A DNA stretch of 64,000 nt from Effrenium voratum (lineage: Eukaryota > Sar > Dinophyceae > Suessiales > Symbiodiniaceae), in NCBI GenBank assembly GCA_963377175.1, contig CAUJNA010003024.1, positions 176,001 through 240,000 of the forward strand. Direction: 5' to 3'. Of this stretch, positions 48,483-59,300 are shown piece by piece. Each line of letters begins with the position of its first letter. Positions within the stretch are counted from its first letter, which is position 1. Both the position numbers and the translations under genes were made by a program. The notes beneath the pieces are model-generated. The model was not told where the DNA came from. It did not search any database and saw only the letters and a program-made list of their open reading frames with translations.

Positions 48483-48971
48483 TTGTATACCTGGAGGCTC
48501 CATGACCCTCCGTTTTTTGCCTCCGAAGATGCCCCCCTTATTTTCAGGGCCATGCGGAAAAAAAAGGACAGTTTAGTAGGAAAAAGGGTCCCTCCTTTCA
48601 TGTTACAAAGTCTTCTTGGATCTTTGTCACAATTCCTGTCAGAGTTTGTGAATTGGATGCAACAGTCACAAGCCGGCGACAAGGAGCAATCCAAGATCCG
48701 AAGTCAGCTTCGCCACGCAACTCTGAAACATTTGGTTGTTTGGAAGCTCCCTTTCCAGTCGGGCGGTCAAAAACAACCACGGAAGAATCATAACTTTCTA
48801 AACCCTCGAGTCATGAAAACTGTTGTAGGCAGAAACCTGCAAATCCATGACAACCTTCGACCCCACAACCTCGCCCGCTGCCCGCCCATGTTGCGCTGGC
48901 GATCGGCTTTGTCGTCATCTTGGTCCGGCGCCGCCCTAAGATATGTGCGTAATCGCACACACAGTTCCTGA
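48483..48971 (+). CDS. long open frame, unknown product
   Basis: 162 codons. Protein-like parts are PPFMLQSLLGSLSQFLSEFV and DKEQSKIRSQLRHATLKHLV; Arg-rich towards the end. It begins in an IE1 half (CCTGGAGGCTCCATGACCC), so the real start is unknown. The minus-strand gene ending at 49190 lies just to the right, so this may instead be its downstream region. Confidence 0.38.
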   Translation: MYTWRLHDPPFFASEDAPLIFRAMRKKKDSLVGKRVPPFMLQSLLGSLSQFLSEFVNWMQQSQAGDKEQSKIRSQLRHATLKHLVVWKLPFQSGGQKQPRKNHNFLNPRVMKTVVGRNLQIHDNLRPHNLARCPPMLRWRSALSSSWSGAALRYVRNRTHSS

Positions 48972-49189
48972 AAAGCGTGGACACGGCCACGCAATTAATT
49001 TGTTGATTCTCAGATGGATTTGCCAGGGAAACCGTTTGTTCGTTGCGCGTATCTCGCTTGACTGGTCCATGCATGAGGGTGGGTTCCTCCTGGTTACCCT
49101 CGATGGGATATGTCACAAAGAAACCATGCAATCACCTAAGCAACTTTTGGAGCACGATGATTCACAAGAGCGTGCGTGGCTCTCCCTGG

Positions 49190-51159
49190 CTAGTCGCCCC
49201 GCCACACAAAGTGTAGCTTGAGCAAATAGCGTTCTATACACCGCAAGGTCGTGCTACTAGCATGCACAGCCCGGCTCAGCCTCGCGAGCTTGCCGATGTA
49301 GTCTTCGTCGGCTTCTGCGTTGTGCACTGCCGGATTTAAGATGCTGCTGGCGCCAGCCGCGATGGCTCCAGACAACTCCATGTAGAAGTGGTGCATGGAG
49401 TGAAGGCTTGGCTCCAAGTGAAACCTCCGGAGCGACTTCTCAAAGCTCAGCTTGGCCAGCTGACTATAGTTCTGCGTGAACTGCAGGCACCCCGTGGCCA
49501 TTGACTGTGCCGCTGCCACATCCAACCACACACCCTGTGTGTGCAAGGTGTGAAAGAAGCGAAGGGCGCCTGTGCAGGCTCGCACAATGCACTCGAAGAA
49601 GGCTTTGTGCCAGATCTGCAGAGGGTAAGCCAGCGGGCTGCGCGTCTGCCTGCCGGTGGGGTCTTCTGACTCAAGGAAGAAACCGTGCGTAAGCAAGTGC
49701 CGCAACCATCGTACCATGAGCATGCAGTCGCTGCCCTTGAAGCGCCCGTGCGGGTAGCTGTCCATGTTCGGAAAGTGGAAAAGCGCCTTTGTGAAATGCT
49801 TCATGTGCGTCACGTGCTTGCCATGCCATTCCTTGCAGGGAAGGAAGCTTTTGTGAGCGCAAGACGCTTCACACCCGGGCGCAGAAAGAACATACAACGA
49901 CCCTTGCGTAAAGGTAGACTAGCGAAAAGTGTGATATTCATATACATGCTGCTGTGAGAACACACTTGGTTTGAGTTTTCAACAAAAAACAAGCCCAGCT
50001 CCTTCTTCACGAAGTGCTGAAAGTCATCGAAAGCCCGCGCCAGTTTGTTGTCAACGGCCGTGCTGCACCCCGGCCAGTAGCCCAGGTCGGTCAAAAGCAC
50101 CACGGCGCTGGCCACGAAGTGACCGCCTATGGACTGCTTGAAGACGTGGAACGGGTCTCTCCGGAAGAAGCCTTCTGGCAAGCAGAGCCTTGCTGGGATG
50201 GTTGCCAACGCGCCCGGCGAAGTCCAAGGAGGGACCAAACCAATGGTCTCAGCCCAAACCGGCGACGTCCCCACATCCTCGAACGGGTAGTCGTCCCGCC
50301 CAGCCAAGCATTCCCAGCAGCAGCCCTTGTTCTTGCCCATGTTCATGAACGACCGGTTGAAGTTGCCGGCCTTGACCAGCATCGGGGCGTCCGCCTTTAG
50401 ACCAAGGCACACTGGGTAGAACTGTGTGCCACGCACCTTGACACCCTCGGTCATCATCTTGGTGCACTCCTGCGCGATGATCTCCAGGAAGCCCTCCATG
50501 GCGCGCTCGTTCTTGCCGGTGTACATCTTCTTCGGGAGGATGGTGAAGAGCAGGCGGCTGTTGTAGGTGTCACCCCGTGCGTTGTGGAACTGGCTAGCTG
50601 TCATGATCTGGTGCATAGACTCGTCGCTGACGTCAGTCCGGTCTCGGAAGGCTTGGTAGAAGCGCTCGGCCGTGCACTGCCCAAACACCGGCTGGGCGCT
50701 GATGATGAGCACAGCGCTTTTGCGAAGTCCTGTGCCCTCGTCCATGTGCAGGTAGAACGGCACGCACTGGCTGAGCTGGCCAGCCTGCAGGGAGTAGACG
50801 GCGTGCTCACCCATGGTCTGCTGGAGGTTCGCCCAGAACGTGTCCAGAAGAAGCGTCGCGTTTCCACTGTCGTAGTTGAAGCCCCCCAGCAAGAATTCCG
50901 GCTTGTTTCGCAGCAGGAAGGGAAACCACGTGCTGCTGAGGCTCAGGTACTGGACCTTGAGGCTTCCGAAGCTGCACGTGGAAATTCCAAGAGGCACTGC
51001 AAGCTTGCGCTTTCTGAGCAGCCTGTGGAGGTCCCTCTCTGCGTTGTTGAGGTGCCGAGTGTTTGCAGCCCGCCTGAGCTCCGCCAAGTCCTTCTCGCAC
51101 ACACTGCCAAACTCCTTCAGCGCGCTGTTCGCAAACTTCTTAATCCTTGTGGCCGGGGC
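49190..51159 (-). CDS. large zinc-knuckle protein, transposase-like, multicopy dinoflagellate family
   Basis: Two clear exons. The first (51159-49966) starts at CTAG|GCCCCGG and the second (49831-49190) ends at a stop; the 134-bp intron 49965-49832 is GT-AG with AG|G, phase 0, so NSNQ joins EWHGKHV. Together about 610 residues. Motifs in order: LHMDEGTGLRKSAVLI, an ADAPML-NFNRSFMNMG segment, NKGCCWECLAG (zinc-knuckle-like CCxxC), RDPFHVFKQSIGGHFVAS, then a helical C-terminus. The ordered acidic residues before and after the Cys cluster and the DxFH motif recall DDE-type transposases of the kind found in large eukaryotic DNA transposons; I also remember similar proteins as abundant and unnamed in dinoflagellate proteomes. 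Upstream exon(s) with the start codon are not identified. Coding status is very likely; function is inference. Confidence 0.75.
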
Positions 51160-51560
51160 CTAGGCGCCGAGTGGCCATATGGTTTTAGACACACAGCCGT
51201 GCTATTAAGTCCGTTCCATTTGGCATCGGCTTCTAGCCAAAGTTGCTCCGTCCGCCAAGGAGAGCGCCAGGTTCTGCAAAAGGCAGCCTGCCTCCACGTT
51301 GCTTTGACCTGGCACACATGTGTGCAATCAAACGCTTTCTTCATGTAGCTCGCTAATTTGCCCGTGTGCTGAAATGCAGGCGAGCGCGTAGCACGGAAAC
51401 AAGATACAGTTCGCTTGTTTTTCCTCTTCGCGCGATACCTCATTTCTAACTCTATAGGACTTGCCAGCGTTCCTAACGCATAGTCTGCCCACAGCGATGT
51501 TACCCGCAACAGGTTCATGAGTATAAGTGAGATCTGGACAGATACACTCACCCCCAACAC
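51160..51560 (-). other. possible 5' exon or intron of the gene ending at 49190
   Basis: Open minus frame of about 130 codons (WADYALGTLASPIELEMRY; KASYMKKAF-like), broken near 51180 by an in-frame change. The acceptor at 51160 implies an intron reaching into this stretch; where the upstream exon ends is unclear. Confidence 0.35.
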
Positions 51561-51661
51561 TTGAAAAAGTGTTTTAGACCTCTTTTGACAGCTAGCTCGC
51601 TAATGGCAAACTAAGATGCACTGGCTCACCCAAAACTGGTCCAAAAATGAACCTTTTGCGA

Positions 51662-53444
51662 CTACTTGCGAGCACCACGCTTGGGTGCCCCCTTTGGCTT
51701 CGGCTCTGCCTGAGGCCCAGCAGCCGCCTTTGGCTTTGGCAATGCCTTCGATTTAGCCTTTGGCTTGGCCGCAGCCTTTGCGGCAGACTTGGGGAGAGGG
51801 ATGCTCTTGGCACGCGTTTCCAAGGTCAGAGACTCCTGCGCCCTCAGTGCGCAGGCGCATATAGCGCCATTGAACAAGCAACTTTCACAGATGCCAAAAG
51901 AGTTTAACCTCGCGTGCATGCCACGTGCTCAGGCCATGGACTGAAGCAACCGAGTGGCTCTTTCTGAGCCTTCTTGTAAACGGAGGTGAGCTTCTCCTCG
52001 TTCCTTAGATGTCAAACCCCAAGCCCTTGCAAGCAAATCGCACAGGTTCAAGTGGAACTGTTCGACGGTGCTGCGATTTGTTGAGCGGCTTCGCTAGGGC
52101 AGCTAAGGTTCGCATCCGTGTATCCCTCCACTGCGCCATGCGAAAACACCGTGTTGATTTCTGAGTGGATTGTGTCACGGGTTTGGACCTTCTCCTCAAG
52201 TTTGATAATCAGCCTCAGAGTTGCAAAGCGAAAAGCAATCGTCCTGAGGTTTTGGAAAGTAAAGAGCAACCGCCATCAAGCGAACCCTCAAGTAAACCAA
52301 ACCCACTGTATATATGTGTTAAGACAAAAACCAAATCGTTTGTTTTACCAGTGAGGGTAAGGACAATCGCCGAACGGAGTCAAGAAGCGCAGATTGTGCG
52401 GGTGTGCGGCTTTCCTCGGGAATAGCCTCGTACTTGTTCTTCAGTTCCTGAAGGACCCTGCTGGCAATTCTGGAGGTGAAGTTGCAGCTGCAAAGAAACC
52501 CAAACGGCCCCATGGAGTTTAAGAGGGTTTTCAATCTTTCTGGACGTTTCCACCTTCAGGGATGTGCTGCCCAGGCCAGTTTTTTTGACAAGGGGCAGCC
52601 ACCTTCATCGCCCGTTTGGTCACCCCTTCCATGTACTTAACGATCACCTCCGAAGGTTTCTCATTTTTCAGCACCCTTGGAAGGGTAGAGGCGGGGTATG
52701 CACGGAACACTGCGTGAAACAAAATGAGGCGAATCACACATCCAATCCGCACGCCCGATAGGATCGAACTGTTGCGAGGGGTGTAGCCGGGTACCTTCCA
52801 CATCTGCAGAACCCACACGGGTTCCAAATATAACCTCGCGCTTTACATGTTTTGCTTGAGGGCTGAAACATGGATCGACTGTTTTTGCAGGGAGAAAAAG
52901 CATGACCAGGTGTGTTTTAATCTCAGGAAAGCCCGTTGGTTGCTTAAAGTGGCAACAAAACATGGTTCAATTGACCCCATACTTGAACCAACGACTATAT
53001 ACTTTTGTTTGGTACACGAAAAGTTTGAAAGAACAAGAATGCATGCCCAGTTAGCTGGTTCGACTGCATGTTTGTCCCTAAAGGCATTGGGGGGGGGGGG
53101 ATGTAAGGGAGTGTGCCTTGGCATGTTTTTTGGTGCGACAAGATGCTAAGGGAAGACTTGTTTGCTAGTCCCCAAAGATTGCCCAAAAAACTGCTTTTCT
53201 TGACCCTTTTCAGGCGCCCGCAGGAAAGAACAAACGGCACACCATGCTTTAGGTGGGACAATATATTTTTTGGACCCCCAAACGGGGTTTCCTGGCAAAA
53301 ACAACATTCCCAATCCTGAAGCTCCCTTTCCATGGCTGCCTCCTCTTCAGCTGGCTCACACTTGACAAGCTGCGTTGCCAAGATTTCATCCCCCTGTTTC
53401 AAGGTCTCAGAGCTCCAAGCCTGGCTGGGGAGTTTGTCCGCCAT
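51662..53444 (-). CDS. multi-exon gene with Lys/Ala/Pro-rich tail, function unknown
   Basis: Starts MADKLPSQAWSSETLKQGD at 53444, an ATG; the N-terminal exon continues TQLVKCEPAEEEAAMEREL. Further exons: 52709-52554 (FRAYPASTLPRVLKNEKP; VIVKYMEGVTKRAMKVAAP), 52487-52349 (RIASRVLQELKNKYEAIPEE), about 52240-52060 (EKVQTRDTIHSEINTVFSHG) and 51883 or so to 51662 (LTLETRAKSIPLPK, then repeated Lys-Ala-Pro-Lys and KGAPKRGARK, stop TAG). All boundaries are GT-AG with AG|G tendencies. The middle exons are helical and charged. The basic tail suggests nucleic-acid binding or nuclear location. Not all phases could be closed (52554 to 52487 is off by one), so an exon is missing or a boundary is wrong. 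It resembles N-terminal parts of multicopy dinoflagellate proteins I remember; no function known. Confidence 0.6.
53090..53101. repeat. poly-G run
   Basis: Twelve or so consecutive G inside the minus-strand gene region; read as CCC-rich on the coding strand. Confidence 0.8.
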
Positions 53445-53821
53445 TCCCTTGGAGGCCGGCGGTCGGGCGCGCAAGGCTGCAGGCTTGATGTTCCAATCAC
53501 TGCAGTGCACTGCAGTGCGTTTCTTCAAGACTCTGGCGTGTGTCAAAGGGCGCATGGCTTTTTGGTCAGACCGTCTTGGGGCAACCCGACTTTGAAGCGT
53601 CACAGCAATATCAAGACGGTGCAGGTGCCAATCACAATGTGTTTTATTTTGTCGCGTGCACACACGCAATCAACTTGTTGGAGATTTGGCGCATGCAGTT
53701 CTTTCCCGCGAGCCACTTGCCACCGCACGCTAGCTTAGATGGAAATGGTCTGGAAGGGGTAGGGTAGGCCTTCAAGAACAGGGCATGCGGTAACTGTGGA
53801 TGTTCTGCAGCCGGCTTTCAA

Positions 53822-54537
53822 TTAAGCAAGCTTCCGGCATCCCACCCCAGGGGGTGGCACAAGAAGTCTAAACACAACGTACACAAAATGGGGCCCTTCT
53901 TCAGGTGAGGCCGCTTCGCCGCCTGGAGCTTGGTTCCGACAGCCAGGGCTATTTCGAAAAATCCTAATTAACATGCACTCCAGCAAAGCGCTGCTACACG
54001 AATTCGTGAAAACAGCGAGGATTTTTATCCCCTGCCAAAGCTCCCGCTTGTCATGGCTGTATCCATAGCGGGGGTGGTTCCATCGAACAGTGGGGTTCGA
54101 GGTGATCCCCACCTTGAACACGGCCGGGTGGCGTGGCCACAAACGCTTGACAGCCTCCTCCGAATGTTTGAAAATGCTACTGGCGGTCGCCTTTGGGTTT
54201 TTGCACAACTCAAACGACAGCTTCCCATTGCAGTAATCGGACTCTGTGCACATGGGGAGTACCTCTGTTTGCAGTCTGTTCTGTGACAGCACGTCGCCCC
54301 GCAAGGATTGCAGCCAGAAGGAGCGGTACCCTGGCGAGGCCTGGGTTGCATCATCCGCAGAGATGGTTGGGTGAACACATTGCCCGCCTTCAAGACAAAC
54401 CAGCTTCCTCTTAAGTGAACAGTTCTCATCAGGAAGGTGAGTAGCAGGCTGAGGTGTTGACCCTGTAAGTTCATCCGCGTCTGTGTCCCAAAGGATTGAG
54501 GCTAGAGATCGCAGCATTTTGGCAATTGCTGGGACCC
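53822..54537 (-). CDS. last exon with a GIY-YIG/T5orf172-like domain
   Basis: Exon 54537-53822 begins at GAGCAG|GG and ends at a stop, 238 codons. The first half is variable (MLRSLASILWDTDADEL). The second half has the ordered motifs FKVGITSNPTVRW, HPRYGYSHDKRELWQGI, ALLECMLIRIFRNSPGCRN, GGEAASPEEGP and FVYVVFRLLVPPPG. KVGxTxxPxxR, a following strand and a conserved Glu before a short helix recall the GIY-YIG superfamily (T5orf172 type), nucleases acting on DNA. I also remember this domain as frequent at the C-terminus of large unnamed dinoflagellate proteins. The upstream partner exons may be those of the 56373-61745 gene, but the joining phase (1 carried base) does not fit exon 56461-56373 directly. 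Coding status is strong; nuclease activity is inferred. Confidence 0.68.
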
Positions 54538-54639
54538 CTGCTCACTGAATTAAACTGGACGGCCTGCAGTTTTGAACAAAAGCGGTATGGCGGACGGCAC
54601 TTGCTGATAGAAAGCAATAATGTCGACTCCGCAAACTGA

Positions 54640-55068
54640 TCATTGGGAAACTCCCCATTTCCCTCAAAAGGTGCAAAAGCTCAAAAGGGAAATGGAATAG
54701 GGCGCCCTTTTAATCACAACCCTCCCCCAAACGGTCAAGAGGGGACACCGTGCGAAATGAGATGGTTTCCCGCAGTACGACCCAAGGTCCCCAGCGCTAA
54801 ACTTGAAACGCTTCCAAATATGGGCTTGGGGTTGGTTTACCGGAAAATGAAAGGGGCCCCAAGCCAAGTCACACCAAGCCTTTTCACTCCAGCTTATGAT
54901 ATCACCAGGCCTAAGGCCAAAGGCTGGAATCAAGCACAGAACAAACAAGAAACACCCCCCCCCCCCTCCTGTGAGTTGATCTGCCCCCCCCCCCCACTGA
55001 AAAAATGAAGGTTCCATTTCGGGCACGCTGCTGTTGAGTCATTGTTCCCATCACTGTGTTGCTCTGCA
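54640..55068. other. non-coding spacer with C-runs
   Basis: C-runs at 54953-54966 and 54985-54996, and a CCCAAATATGGGCTTGGG-type fold at 54815-54835. No exon seen. Confidence 0.4.
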
Positions 55069-55280
55069 TAGTTTGAAGGGCGCAGGCGTGTCCAAAATGG
55101 AGCCCTGTTCGACACGGGCAGCGAAGGGAACCACAAGAGGTCAAGCGCAGTATATGGTAAACATTTTGACATATTGTTCGACCACTCTTTGGGTGACATC
55201 GGGCACACGCTCATTTGCCATTTGTTGGAAAACTGGACGGTGCCCTTCAAAATCTTGGCTCCTTGTACCTTTCCCTACCA
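55069..55280 (+). CDS. weak candidate exon with a DTGS motif
   Basis: Frame GALFDTGSEGNHKRSSAVYG then FDHSLGDIGHTLICHLLENW, starting after CATAG. LFDTGS matches the active-site signature of aspartic proteases, but the rest gives no support and the strand is opposite to the flanking genes. Confidence 0.28.
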
Positions 55281-55309
55281 AGTACCTTTTTTTTAAAAAA
55301 AAGGGTCAC

Positions 55310-55775
55310 GCCGTCGGACGCGTCCCGGACGGACGGGTTTTCCCGCCTTTTGGACGGGTTTTTCCGCCTTTTGGACGGGGAAAAAAGGCAGGGAGGATGT
55401 GTGGGATTAAAAAAAGGGTCACGGACGCCCCCCAGACGACGGACCCGGACGCAGACGGACGGGCGCAGCGCAGACGGACGGACGCAGACGGACGCGCAGA
55501 CGGACGAACGCTGGACGGACGACTGCCAGACAGACCCGGACGTCGGCGGAAGGCAGACGGACGACGGACGCCCCTCGGACGGATCCCTGCATGACACACG
55601 CGGACGGATGGACAGACGGTCGACAGACGCACGCGCCTCGGACGCAGGACGAGTCGGGACGCGGACGCCGGACGGACGCCCTCGAAGGACTGCCGGAAGA
55701 CGGACGGACGGACAGATGCCGGACGGACGTGCTATGCCCAGACGAACCCCTCGGACAGACAGCTAGCTCGGACGG
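55310..55775. repeat. GACGGACG-type satellite tract
   Basis: About 460 bp dominated by GACG, GACGGACG and CAGACGGACG words on the plus strand. Open in several frames as a low-complexity Asp/Gly/Arg/Thr repeat, which I do not take as coding. Confidence 0.88.
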
Positions 55776-56372
55776 GCCAGCGTCACACACTTGGCCACAA
55801 AGTCCACTGTTGGTCACCACCCCAAACACTTATTCGGGCTTCCCCACCTGGGAAGAATAACCCCAACAAAGTTCCAGCTTTGAATTTGGAGGGTGCGAAA
55901 CAAAAACAAAAAGGAGAGACTTCTGGCTGCCAACAAAGATCAAGTCTCATCACAAACCCTTGAGGTTGGGCACTGCTTGCCAAAAATGGATGTGCAAGGC
56001 ACTAAATGGGTTTGAACCTAGGGAAGTTCTTCACGCACAGGAAACCTCAAAACCAAAGAAACTTAAAGGCCGCCCTCGAATGTTGGCGGGGTGGTGTGGG
56101 CTTGTTCCCCAGCTATGTTTGAAACCAAATGGGGAAAGCACCCCCAAACCAAGCCACAAAATAGATGGAAGCCCCTCCAAGGAGACCGCCTTTTCCTCAA
56201 CCTTGCCCAATCCAAATGCTGGCCAGGGCTTTCATCCGGGTCTGAAAACCAACCGTTCAACTATAGAGCCACTTGTTGCTGGCCAATTTGTCTATCGGCA
56301 AGCTAAATCGCAGTGGGCAAAACTTGCCGCCAAGAGGGCGACAAGCAGAGAAGCTTGGATCCCCTCACATAC
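55776..56372. other. spacer or intron, both strands partly open
   Basis: Plus frame 55960-56376 (138 codons) overlaps a minus frame of 65 codons. Lies between minus-strand exons, so probably intronic. Confidence 0.35.
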
Positions 56373-59300
56373 CTGATTGCGGACTCAAGGGATGCGTCGG
56401 ACCACCCGTCTCCCCAGCTTATTGCCGCATACATGTCCGTGACACTGGTCGCCAGGTCAACCTTTGGGCAAAAGAGAGGGGGTTGCGTGGAATTTTGGAG
56501 GATGGGTCGGTGGCGTCTTTGTCCTTTTACTGAGGCGTTTGGATGTAAATATTGTTTTCGACCAACAGGATGGGACCATGGAGGTGTACACACCCCGTTT
56601 TCAAGAAAAACCCTGGGGTGGACAACTTGCAGCCCAAATGTCCAGTAGGGTGTGCGCTAAGGGGGAAACAAGAACTGGAGAGGAGTAGACACATGGCAAC
56701 AGGTCTTCTTCCATAGGGTCAATAAGTGTTTCCCCTGACAATTCTTCCGGGTAGGAGCAACTTACAACAAAGGAACCATGAGATAGGCAGGAATGGAAGC
56801 AAAAGTGAGTTGAAATTCTCTTCTGGAATTAGGACCCCAGCAAAGAAATATATATTTGCCCGGTTTGTGGAAAACAAAAAGAACCCCCAAAAAACGATAA
56901 ACCAAAAAGTGGAGCTAACAGCTTCGGTTTGAGCAAAGCGACGGATGGTAAAGGGTCCCTGGTCTCTAGCTTGGCGTCCTCTGAGATCTGCACCAGCATG
57001 CCGGCGTATTTCCACGGATATAGCCTACAGTTTGCGGCACGCTTTAGGTTGATGTTTTTTGGCACATGGCTTCGGTTTACAGTCCTGCTTTACGATCGAC
57101 CGAGGAACTGTGTGCCCTTCAATGCCGGAGTTCCAGTGTACCTTTGTTTGCCGTCGATCTTGGCAGTATACCGTCTTGTTGTGGCCACATCGGTTACCAG
57201 CTCGGCCCGCCTCATGGGTCCATGGTCGAGGCGATGGATGAGGGCCGAGTTGCTGTAAACAACTGTTCGTTTTGCAGTTGCGTGCCCAAAGGCGCGCATC
57301 CAGAAATGCTGAAGGAAGAACTTAGCTGAGCCAGGCGAACTAGGAAGTGCCAAACGCATGTCCCCCCAACCTAAAAAACATGTGCCAACACGAGCCACAA
57401 CCACTAGTGCGGCCGCAGCTCGCGGACTTTGAACATCTCCAAGGTTGTGATGAGCCACACAAAGCGATCATGTTTCATCATGATCGAGGTTGAGGGCTGC
57501 TCAAGGTAGAACACGCCGCCGCAAGATATCAGAAGTAGTATTGCCAGTGAGGTCCTTTCAGCGAAACCTTCAACACGAATACTTGCACCAGTTCGCAACA
57601 GAAACCCCAGTCCTTGAGCACATCAAATTAGCTGAGCACACCTTTGGGAAACAAACGTTCCCCATTGGTGTGAGAAGGGAACGTCCCGTACTCCCACGAG
57701 ATGTTGCCACCCAGCTGCTGCAGCAGCACCCAATTGCTGCAGCAACCATGCCAAACTTCCCCTGCAGAATTAGCTTCAGCATTTGCCTAGGCAAAGGGTC
57801 TGCACGCTTGCGCTTGGGTGGAAACAAAAAAGGGAAGCACTGGTCAACACAATACACAAATGTCAGCAATATTGTTGAAGTCTTGTCTAGGTGACACATA
57901 CCCTGCAGATTGGTTGATATCAAACGCCCGTTCATTTTCGGCATAGAGGATATCAGTCGCGGCTGTGGTCCAACCCGCAAACCGCCCAGCCCGCGCCACC
58001 CTGGCTTCTCCGGCAAAGAAGTCCAACATGTCAAACCGGTTGACCAACTCGAAGTTTTCCAAGTGTGCGATGAGGACTACAAGCGTGACGAAAGCCTGAG
58101 TCACGAGCTATGCGTTCCCTTTATTTCCATTCAATCCCAACTGACTTGGGGCCCCTATGACGTTTCCTGAAAATGGCTAAGCAGCTTTGGGGGCATGCAT
58201 CCTCATAAGCCTTCGAAGGACCAAGTCGAACTGCTCAGAGTTCACCATGGCTTGGCCCTAAATGTTGGACTAAGACTGGTCTTCCAAAGTCAGAGCCCTT
58301 GCTTGAGAGTTGCAAGAGACAACAACGTCAAAAGGATTCGCACGAATGGGCAATCTGTACAATCTGAATGCGTTGAACACACGGACGGTAGATGTCCACC
58401 GCTTGAGCGGCCAGGCCGGGCCGGCCTTTGTCCTTCACGAAGCCGTGGCGAGCCAGCCAGGAGAGACCTGCCTGAGCGTACGGGCGGGCGGGTGGGATCA
58501 AGGATGAAAGATTGCGATATTAGGCGTGCATTTCTTCAGCCTGTCAAGCATCCTGGAAACCCTTGCGCTCAGAAGTCTTCTTGTGATCTCGCTGGCACCC
58601 CTGTCACGTGATACCGTACATGTTGCAGGCTTCCCCTAAGATTCTGGGGGGCGTATCACACCCCGTTGCCATAGCAACCCCGGCTCCACATGTTCGCACC
58701 CGAAATAACTATGTATAGGTCTGACTTGCGAGCCACGGCCACTGTTGCCAAAACAAATGGTAGTGTGTTGGGTCTTTGCAAATTAAATTCAATCTTCTTG
58801 GCCATAGAGCACTCAGGTGAATCTTGGCCGTGCTCACATCGGTTTGGAAGCTTAGCTGTTGCAGCTGCGCATCCGTTTCAAAATGCATGGGATCAAACGG
58901 CTGACTTGCCTTTCTACACGAGCTTCCTTCGCGCAAGCTACCAGTAGCGCTGCGCAGCCCTTGTGAGGGAACTCTTGATCTCATCAAACTTGGTCATCGC
59001 CGGACCAATGTTGCCCTGGTGCGCATCAATCAGAGCGGCCTTAGATACATCGGCAGATCGGGTGTTTTGAAAATCCTTTCCCCAAAGAATAGAGAACCCG
59101 TTCCCCGAATAATACAGTTCATCTTTCCAGAAACGAGTGAGGGATTGCGACAGCGGAAATCAATGACCTATGCTTTGGATTGTTGCGTTGGTTAAGCCGT
59201 ATCCCCGAAGGTAGCTGGTACCTTGTGGTAGTAGAGAATGTATTGGTAGGTCCCTGGATCTATTCTGCAAGAGAGTCCAATATGCCAATAGTGGAGGAAC

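Noticed and set aside
53230..53345. C2H2 zinc finger (CCFCQETPFGG to HLKH) in the first exon of the 51662-53444 gene
   Set aside because: Spacing is atypical, and the sequence probably lies beyond the exon's donor; not enough to call.
55034..55860. Several 75-186 codon frames through the GACG tract on both strands
   Set aside because: Low-complexity repeats keep all frames open; no natural composition.
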